Shown: piece by piece, positions 14,018 through 18,931 of the stretch
Layout: each line of letters opens with the position of its first letter
How positions within the stretch are numbered: the first letter of the stretch is position 1
Source: Candidatus Hydrogenedentota bacterium
Lineage (GTDB): Bacteria > Hydrogenedentota > Hydrogenedentia > Hydrogenedentales > SLHB01
Length of the DNA stretch: 18,931 bases
Assembly: GCA_035416745.1 (NCBI GenBank)
Contig: DAOLNV010000016.1
Coordinates: 43,571 to 62,501 of the forward strand
Direction: 5' to 3'
Program-made: the position numbers and the translations under genes
Notes under the pieces: model-generated
Seen by the model: the letters and a program-made list of their open reading frames with translations, nothing else
Told to the model about the DNA's origin: nothing
Database searches by the model: none

Positions 14018-14551
14018 ATGGGATTGCGGATAGAAAATATGCCGGACACATCCCTGAGGGGGTTGACTCAGGGCCGTGCGGGGATGTCCGCACGGTCAAT
14101 CGAGGAGACTGCCTCTCCGTACCGGGAAACGGAACCGCGAGGGCAGGAAGCGCGAATCACCGCGGGATTCGGGGAGAACACCATCTCGATTCCGGGGATT
14201 GCGGCGCAAGCCGTCCGGCGCAATCTTGCCGAAGCGCGAAAGATTGTTCCTACGCTTGAAGAAGTGAGGTACGCTCAGGAGGCTCAGGCTGAAAAGCGCC
14301 GAACTGAAGCACGAGAGGAACTCGCTGCACACAGCAAAGCCCCTGAGGAAGGTGTTCCGGAGCCACCGATTCGCAGCGATTTCCAGCGGGCGGAATCGCA
14401 GGCTCGCGCACAGGCGCAGCAGTCGTTGGACGCCGTCAACCAAGCCGGCGAAGAGGTCCGCGCCCAGGAATCGCAGGCCCCGGGTCTGAGCGGGGTACAA
14501 CCGTTCGCATTCGCGTCGCCCACGGCCGCGAAACTCGACCTTCGAGGATAA
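14018..14551 (+). CDS. Hypothetical protein, helical and probably coiled-coil, strong promoter
   Basis: A 177-residue protein of no recognised family. Residues 1-50 are polar and probably disordered. Residues 60-105 (from IAAQAVRRNLAEARK) are rich in Ala, Glu and Arg with coiled-coil character. A Pro-rich break (108-118) is followed by a second Ala/Gln/Glu helix (122-152) and a short tail ending PTAAKLDLRG. There is no signal peptide, membrane segment or cysteine. The ATG at 14018 follows AGGGAG at 9 bases and is preceded by the best promoter in the window. Third codon positions are less GC-rich than in neighbouring genes, which fits an orphan or recently acquired gene. Because the 5' end is rich in hairpins, the region could also produce a structured RNA; I favour coding. 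Confidence 0.6.
   Translation: MGLRIENMPDTSLRGLTQGRAGMSARSIEETASPYRETEPRGQEARITAGFGENTISIPGIAAQAVRRNLAEARKIVPTLEEVRYAQEAQAEKRRTEAREELAAHSKAPEEGVPEPPIRSDFQRAESQARAQAQQSLDAVNQAGEEVRAQESQAPGLSGVQPFAFASPTAAKLDLRG
14052..14095 (+). other. Two back-to-back 22-base hairpins inside the 5' coding region
   Basis: CCCTGAG/CTCAGGG (14052-14058 with 14067-14073) and CCGTGCG/CGCACGG (14074-14080 with 14089-14095) are perfect 7-base-pair stems, each with an 8-base loop, with no base between them. The second loop contains GGATGT, the core of the CsrA/RsmA binding consensus, held in a hairpin loop as that protein prefers. Whether CsrA acts here is not known. Confidence 0.45.
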
Positions 14552-14935
14552 AGCGGCCTCGACTCAGTAGTCCCGTCCGGGGAGTCCAGGTCCCTCAGCG
14601 GCTATCGAATCGAACGCGTGAAGGATCGGAACGAGCAGGGTTCGCGCGTAACGGCGCACCGCTCCCTTCCGGAACCGCTCGATGGCCCGGTTCCGGGCAT
14701 TGTGGTGGGCCGCGGAACTGGCGTGTTTTCCGGGGCAGGCAGCTCCAGAACCCCAGTATACGTGGGCAGGCCGGACGATCCGCATGGTTGAACAGGGGGG
14801 AGCCGAGTAGTGACGATTCGCCGACCGAGCGTCTGCCGTCGCGGGCAATTTGCCTCGCAGCATGTCAACCGAGTACACTCTGCGGAATAATTGCCCGGGG
14901 GAAACCGCATTTGGACTCGTTTGGAGTGAGCTGGT
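14552..14935. other. Gene-free stretch with a possible degraded minus-strand frame
   Basis: This 384-base gap has no confident gene. On the minus strand the end of an open frame (14701-14564) reads like the central helix of the GrpE co-chaperone (AIERFRKGAVRRYARTLLVP), but it stops soon after and has no recognisable GrpE start, so it may be a remnant or chance. The phosphorylase ribosome binding site GGAGTGAG lies at 14923-14930. Promoter-like hexamers are poor (TTGCCT at 14850-14855, TACACT at 14874-14879). Confidence 0.4.
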
Positions 14936-17494
14936 ATGCCGAGAATCAAGAAATTCACTGTTATCGCGAAGTTGCCGCCCGAGTTAGAGCCTCTACGTGA
15001 GTTGGCCTACAATTTGTGGTGGTCGTGGGATCCGGAAGCCATAGACGTGTTTTTCCGTATCGACCGCGACCTTTGGGTCACGGTAAAACAGAATCCCGTC
15101 CGCCTTTTGGGCGAAATTCGCCAGGAGCGTCTGGAGGAATTGGCGCAAGACGACGGCTATCTTGCGCACCTGGAGCGTGTGTATACCCGGTTCAAGAAGT
15201 ACATCAAGGGCAATCACTGGCACGACAAGAATCCGGAGGCGCCGAGCGAATTCCAGGTCGCATACTTGTCCGCCGAATTCGGGCTGCACGAATCGATGGC
15301 GCTGTATTCGGGAGGCCTGGGCGTGTTGGCGGGCGACCATCTCAAGGCGGCGAGCGACATGGGGCTGCCTTTGGTTGGGGTAGGCCTGATGTATCGCGAA
15401 GGGTATTTGCAGCAATATCTCAATGCCGATGGATGGCAGCAAGAACGTTACCCGCAGAACGATTTCTACAACATGCCGGCGTCACTTGTCCGCGACACTG
15501 AGGGCAATGACGTGACGATCGAGGTCGAGTATCCGAACCGGCACGTGAAAGCCCGTATCTGGCGGGTGAACGTAGGCCGCGTGCCCTTGTATATGCTGGA
15601 TTGCGACTTCGAAGCCAACGAGCCCGACGATCGCGAGATCACGGCGAGGCTGTATGGCGGCGACAACGATATGCGCGTGCGGCAGGAGGTCCTTCTGGGC
15701 ATGGGCGGCGTCACGATGCTGCGCCGGCTCGATATTCACCCCACGGTGTGGCACATGAACGAAGGCCACTCGGCGTTCATGACCCTTCAGCGCATCAAGA
15801 ATCTGGTCCAGGGCGAAGGCCTGGGCCTTGACCACGCAATCGAGTCCGTCAAGGCTGCCAGCGTGTTTACGACCCACACGCCGGTGCCGGCCGGCAACGA
15901 CATGTTCTTGCCGGAGATGATGGAGCACTATTTCAAGAAATACACTCAAGATGTCGGCATGCGCATGGAGCAATTCCTGGGACTTGGCCGCCAGGACCCG
16001 AGCGATCCGCGCGAACCCTTCTGCATGACGGTGCTCGCGCTCAAGCTGTCGGCATACGCCAATGGAGTCAGCCAGTTGCACGGGGCGACCGCGCGGGCCA
16101 TGTGGGCGCGGACCTGGGCGGGGGTGCCGGAGGACGAGGTGCCGGTCACGGCCATCACCAACGGGATCCACCAGCAGTTCTGGGTGTCGCGCGATCTCGC
16201 GGGGCTTTATGACCGCTATCTCGGACCCGATTGGATGACCAATCCCTCGGAGCCGGACGTGTGGGCGCGCATTGACCAGGTGCCCGATGCCGAACTGTGG
16301 CGAACCCACGAGCGCCGCCGCGAGCGGCTGGTGAATTTTGCGCGGCGCCGTTTGGCGTTGCAGCTCAAATCGCGCGGCGCCCCCAACGCTGAGGTCGAGG
16401 CGGCTTCGGAGGCTCTCGATCCCGAGGTGTTGACTATTGCTTTCGCGCGGCGGTTTGCCACGTACAAGCGGGCGAAACTGCTTCTTTCGGACCCCGCGCG
16501 GTTCACCCGGATTCTTATGGACGAAGAGCGGCCGGTGCAGATCATTTTCGCGGGCAAGGCTCATCCTGCCGACAACCAGGGCAAGGATTTGATACGCGCG
16601 CTGATCCACTTCATGCGTGAGCAGGACGTGCGCAACCGTTTCGTCTTTCTTGAAGACTATGACATCAACGTAGCGCGTTACATGGTCCAGGGCGTGGATT
16701 GCTGGTTGAACACGCCGCGCCGGCCCATGGAAGCCTCCGGAACGAGCGGTATGAAATCGGCCGCCAACGGCGGGCTCAATATCAGCATTCCCGATGGCTG
16801 GTGGTGCGAGGCGGAAAGCCTCGGCGAAAACGGGTGGAGCATTGGACGGGGCGAGATATACGAGAACCCGGACGAACAGGACCTGGTCGAGAGCGAGATG
16901 CTCTACGAATTGTTGGAACAGGAGATCGTCCCGATGTTCTACGACCGGGGCACGGACGGGTTGCCCCGGCGCTGGGTCATGCGCATGAAGAACGCCATGC
17001 GGACCATCAATCCGCTGTTCAATACCCAGCGCATGGTGCAGGAATACGCGGACCGGTTCTACATTCCCGCCACGCAGCGACGGATTGCCATGCAAGAAAA
17101 CAACCGGGCGCGCTCGAAGGCCTTGGCGGACTGGAAAACGAAAGTGCGGGAGTGCTGGCCGCGGGTGCGCTTCGCGGACATTGACAGCGGCCCGCTCGAT
17201 GGACTTCCCTACGGTTCCAGCCTCGAGGTTACCGCCGATCTCTTCCTCGACAAACTGTCGAAGGACGACGTCACGGTCGAGGTGTATTACGGAACCGTAG
17301 ACACCTACGGGCGGATCCACAACGGCCGCCACGCGCCAATGGTGCTTGATGCGGCGCGAAGTGATGGCGTTTACCGGTTTAAAGGGTCGATTTATTGCGA
17401 TAAGACGGGACAGCTGGGTTTCACGGTGCGCGTGATGCCCAGCCATCCCGATATTGCGCAAAAACATGAGACCGCACTCATCGCCTGGGCATAG
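14936..17494 (+). CDS. glgP: Alpha-glucan phosphorylase (GlgP/MalP type)
   Basis: An 852-residue pyridoxal-phosphate enzyme that uses inorganic phosphate to release glucose-1-phosphate from glycogen or maltodextrin ends. The N-terminal part (about 1-95, from LRELAYNLWWSWDPEA) is the extra domain of the Thermotoga AgpA-like subgroup. The phosphorylase core begins near VAYLSAEFGLHESM, with GGLGVLAGDHLKAASD for substrate binding and HMNEGHSAFM. The PLP lysine is Lys607 in EASGTSGMK, followed by NGGLNISIPDGWW. The length fits this subgroup (about 850). A C-terminal region of about 120 residues (after VRFADIDSG) forms a beta-rich extension. The ATG at 14936 follows GGAGTGAG. The protein is cytoplasmic and acts in storage-glucan breakdown. 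No other glycogen gene is in the window; a Gfo/Idh/MocA gene follows 99 bases downstream. Confidence 0.95.
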   Translation: MPRIKKFTVIAKLPPELEPLRELAYNLWWSWDPEAIDVFFRIDRDLWVTVKQNPVRLLGEIRQERLEELAQDDGYLAHLERVYTRFKKYIKGNHWHDKNPEAPSEFQVAYLSAEFGLHESMALYSGGLGVLAGDHLKAASDMGLPLVGVGLMYREGYLQQYLNADGWQQERYPQNDFYNMPASLVRDTEGNDVTIEVEYPNRHVKARIWRVNVGRVPLYMLDCDFEANEPDDREITARLYGGDNDMRVRQEVLLGMGGVTMLRRLDIHPTVWHMNEGHSAFMTLQRIKNLVQGEGLGLDHAIESVKAASVFTTHTPVPAGNDMFLPEMMEHYFKKYTQDVGMRMEQFLGLGRQDPSDPREPFCMTVLALKLSAYANGVSQLHGATARAMWARTWAGVPEDEVPVTAITNGIHQQFWVSRDLAGLYDRYLGPDWMTNPSEPDVWARIDQVPDAELWRTHERRRERLVNFARRRLALQLKSRGAPNAEVEAASEALDPEVLTIAFARRFATYKRAKLLLSDPARFTRILMDEERPVQIIFAGKAHPADNQGKDLIRALIHFMREQDVRNRFVFLEDYDINVARYMVQGVDCWLNTPRRPMEASGTSGMKSAANGGLNISIPDGWWCEAESLGENGWSIGRGEIYENPDEQDLVESEMLYELLEQEIVPMFYDRGTDGLPRRWVMRMKNAMRTINPLFNTQRMVQEYADRFYIPATQRRIAMQENNRARSKALADWKTKVRECWPRVRFADIDSGPLDGLPYGSSLEVTADLFLDKLSKDDVTVEVYYGTVDTYGRIHNGRHAPMVLDAARSDGVYRFKGSIYCDKTGQLGFTVRVMPSHPDIAQKHETALIAWA

Positions 17495-17593
17495 CAGCGC
17501 TGGATACGATACGCATTCGGGGGCAGCAGGTGTTTTGTTCAGCCGGTGCGTGTGCGCGCCGCTCGCTGAATTTCTAGAAAGGAGACGTGTCTT

Positions 17594-18643
17594 ATGACAG
17601 CGAAGCCCCTTCGGGTTGGCGTGGTGGGTACCGGATTCGGCCGGTACCACATGGACGGGTTCAGCCAGGTGCCCGGAGTCGAGATCCTGGCCATTTGCGA
17701 CCTCAACAAAGCGGAAGCGCAGCAGTTTGCCGCCAAGTACGGGGCTAAACATGTCTTCACCAGCGCCAAACGCATGTTCGCCATGGACGAGCTGGACGCC
17801 GTATCCATTGCGGTGCCCAATGCGCTGCATGCTCCGATGACGCTCGATGCGCTCAAGAGCGGCAAGCATGTCCTTATCGAGAAGCCGATGACCATCACAC
17901 CCGGCAACGCGCAGAAGATGGCCGACGCCGCAAAGAAGGCGGGCAAACTGCTCATGGTCGAGCAGGCGCTGCGGTTCCGGCCCGAGGCGCAGCTCGTGAA
18001 GGCGTATGCGCAACGTGGCGAGTTCGGCAACGTGTACTACGGCCGCTCGACCTGGTACCGCAGGAAAGGCTGGCCGCATCTGCACATGCCGCCGGACGGC
18101 ACGCTCGGGCGCGGAGTCTGGTTTCTCCAGAAGCGGCTGGCCGGATTTGGCGCGCTCGGCGACATCGGCGTGCACCTGCTCGACCTCGCCTGGTACCTCA
18201 TGGGCACGCCCAAACCGGTGTCGGTGTCGGGCCAGCTGTTCCGGCACGTTGCGGTGCCAGAACTGAAAGCCAAAGGACTGCCCGCCGAAGTTGAAGAAAT
18301 GGCGGCGGGCATCATCAAATTCAAGGGCGGACAAGCCATCATGGTCGAGGTGTCGTGGGACACCTATACCAAACCGGCGATGGAATGTTTCCTCATGGGG
18401 GACAAGGGCGGCGCCAGCGTGTTCCCGGCCAAGGTTTTCCGCGGTAACGATATCGATGAGACCGTCGATATTGAAACGCACTACAACGGGCTGCCTATCG
18501 AGACCGCGTTCAGCCACTTCATCGACTGCATCCGCGACCGGCGGAAGAAATGTATCGCGCCCGCCGACGAAAACGTAACCCTGATTAAGATGCTCGATGC
18601 GCTCGCCCGCTCCGCCAAATCCGGGAAAGAAGTGCGGTTGTAA
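17594..18643 (+). CDS. Gfo/Idh/MocA family oxidoreductase
   Basis: A 349-residue NAD(P)-dependent dehydrogenase of standard family length. The Rossmann fold (about 5-125) has GVVGTGFGRYH at 9-19. The conserved EKP motif is intact (Glu96-Lys97-Pro98). The C-terminal domain (about 130-349) holds the usual substrate-site pair Asp190 and His194 in GDIGVHLLDLAWY. The ATG is supported by AAAGGAGA at about 9 bases. It has about the same size and motifs as inositol- or sugar-oxidising members; the substrate cannot be told. Unlike the family copy at 3564, it keeps the catalytic lysine, so the two are unlikely to be functional duplicates. It lies 99 bases downstream of the glucan phosphorylase and could be co-transcribed. 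Confidence 0.93.
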   Translation: MTAKPLRVGVVGTGFGRYHMDGFSQVPGVEILAICDLNKAEAQQFAAKYGAKHVFTSAKRMFAMDELDAVSIAVPNALHAPMTLDALKSGKHVLIEKPMTITPGNAQKMADAAKKAGKLLMVEQALRFRPEAQLVKAYAQRGEFGNVYYGRSTWYRRKGWPHLHMPPDGTLGRGVWFLQKRLAGFGALGDIGVHLLDLAWYLMGTPKPVSVSGQLFRHVAVPELKAKGLPAEVEEMAAGIIKFKGGQAIMVEVSWDTYTKPAMECFLMGDKGGASVFPAKVFRGNDIDETVDIETHYNGLPIETAFSHFIDCIRDRRKKCIAPADENVTLIKMLDALARSAKSGKEVRL

Positions 18644-18734
18644 CAGCCCGAGGCAAGAGGCGTTTGTTCGCGCGGCACGAGCGTGAGCCACTCTTATGAC
18701 CGCGAGATCGCCAATACACACATGGTGCGCAGCC

Positions 18735-18931
18735 TCTGCCGCCCCTTCGGGGCTGGATGGAGGGGGTGGGGGCGAACCCAGGGCGGCGTCACGCGTTCCG
18801 CGTGACTTGCCCTGGGCTACAGCCTATCGCCCCTTGCGGGGCTGGAGGCAGGGGGCTCGATATCCCTGGGCTACGTTCTGCCGCCCCTTCGGGGCTGGAT
18901 GGAGGGGGTGGGGGCGAACCCAGGGCGGCGT
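18735..18931. repeat. Array of GC-rich hairpin repeat units, continuing past the window
   Basis: A 55-base stretch at 18735-18789 is repeated exactly at 18877-18931, 142 bases apart and cut by the window end. Between them is a shorter variant. Units start with GCCCC-loop-GGGGC hairpins (18741-18753, 18829-18842, 18883-18895) whose stems are identical while loops vary (TTC or TTGC), continue with TGGA and G-rich tracts, and end in CCCTGGGCTAC (18810-18820, 18864-18874). The G-tracts (GGGG, GGGGG, GGGGG) could form a quadruplex. Bases 18644-18734 before it hold nothing recognisable. Confidence 0.85.
18777..18816. repeat. Long two-part palindrome in the repeat array
   Basis: CCCAGGGC (18777-18784) pairs with GCCCTGGG (18809-18816), and inside it GTCACGCG (18788-18795) pairs with CGCGTGAC (18799-18806) around TTC. 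The two 8-base stems are separated by a small 3/2 internal loop. The following repeat copy begins the same palindrome before the window ends. The shape resembles REP-type elements. Confidence 0.8.

Noticed and set aside
14655..14685. Minus-strand TTCCGGAAGGGAGC resembling the SRP RNA apical loop (GGAA loop)
   Set aside because: The opposite strand of the hairpin lacks the conserved asymmetric loop and no long paired arm encloses it. The similarity is limited to about ten bases.
15482..18721. Minus-strand open frame of 1079 codons opposite the phosphorylase and the second oxidoreductase
   Set aside because: Both plus-strand genes are clear family members with good ribosome binding sites. Long open frames on the opposite strand are expected in GC-rich coding DNA, and the translation shows no recognisable domain.
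18735..18931. Possible CRISPR array from direct repeats
   Set aside because: The repeat units differ in length and internal sequence, spacing is irregular and no cas gene is nearby. The structure is hairpin-based.

Overview
The window is GC-rich bacterial DNA, densely packed with mostly monocistronic or two-gene units on both strands. No rRNA, tRNA, CRISPR array, transposase or phage gene was found. The mix of genes points to an uncultured, polysaccharide-oriented lineage near the Planctomycetota/Hydrogenedentota. It includes two Gfo/Idh/MocA oxidoreductases, a sulfatase-fold membrane enzyme, a lipoprotein amidase, an alpha-glucan phosphorylase, a signalling-like protein with an EF-hand/dockerin-like tail, and GC-rich interspersed repeats. 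This placement is an inference from gene content only, and confidence is low.

Layout: bases 1-80 may hold the tail of an upstream gene. Three phosphoester hydrolases of different folds follow on the minus strand: an endonuclease/exonuclease/phosphatase protein (152-898), a secreted alkaline phosphatase (1083-2204) and a membrane-anchored metallophosphoesterase (2404-3330). A divergent intergenic region leads to plus-strand genes: a Gfo/Idh/MocA oxidoreductase (3564-4808), a lipoprotein N-acetylmuramoyl-L-alanine amidase with a second, dead amidase-like domain (4979-7057), a seven-helix membrane protein with a sulfatase-fold domain lacking the formylglycine cysteine (7303-9477), and an HD-domain phosphohydrolase (9519-10091).

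The most unusual part is 10092-12710. A structured, partly AT-rich leader precedes a 774-residue protein made of a duplicated module: an HPt-like four-helix segment followed by four 24-residue motifs of the MshEN (GspE N-terminal, c-di-GMP-binding) type. The second module is followed by a signal-peptide-like hydrophobic segment and a tail with an EF-hand loop and a dockerin-like end. The leader has a partial resemblance to the c-di-GMP-I (GEMM) riboswitch core, so the gene may be linked to c-di-GMP at both RNA and protein level. This is a hypothesis.

A minus-strand pair follows: a YjbQ-family protein (13010-13426) and a two-helix membrane protein (12712-12960). Next comes an orphan gene (14018-14551) with the best sigma70-type promoter in the window, a hairpin over its Shine-Dalgarno sequence and two back-to-back hairpins early in its coding sequence. 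The window closes with an alpha-glucan phosphorylase (14936-17494), a second Gfo/Idh/MocA oxidoreductase (17594-18643) and an array of GC-rich hairpin repeats (18735-18931) that runs off the end.
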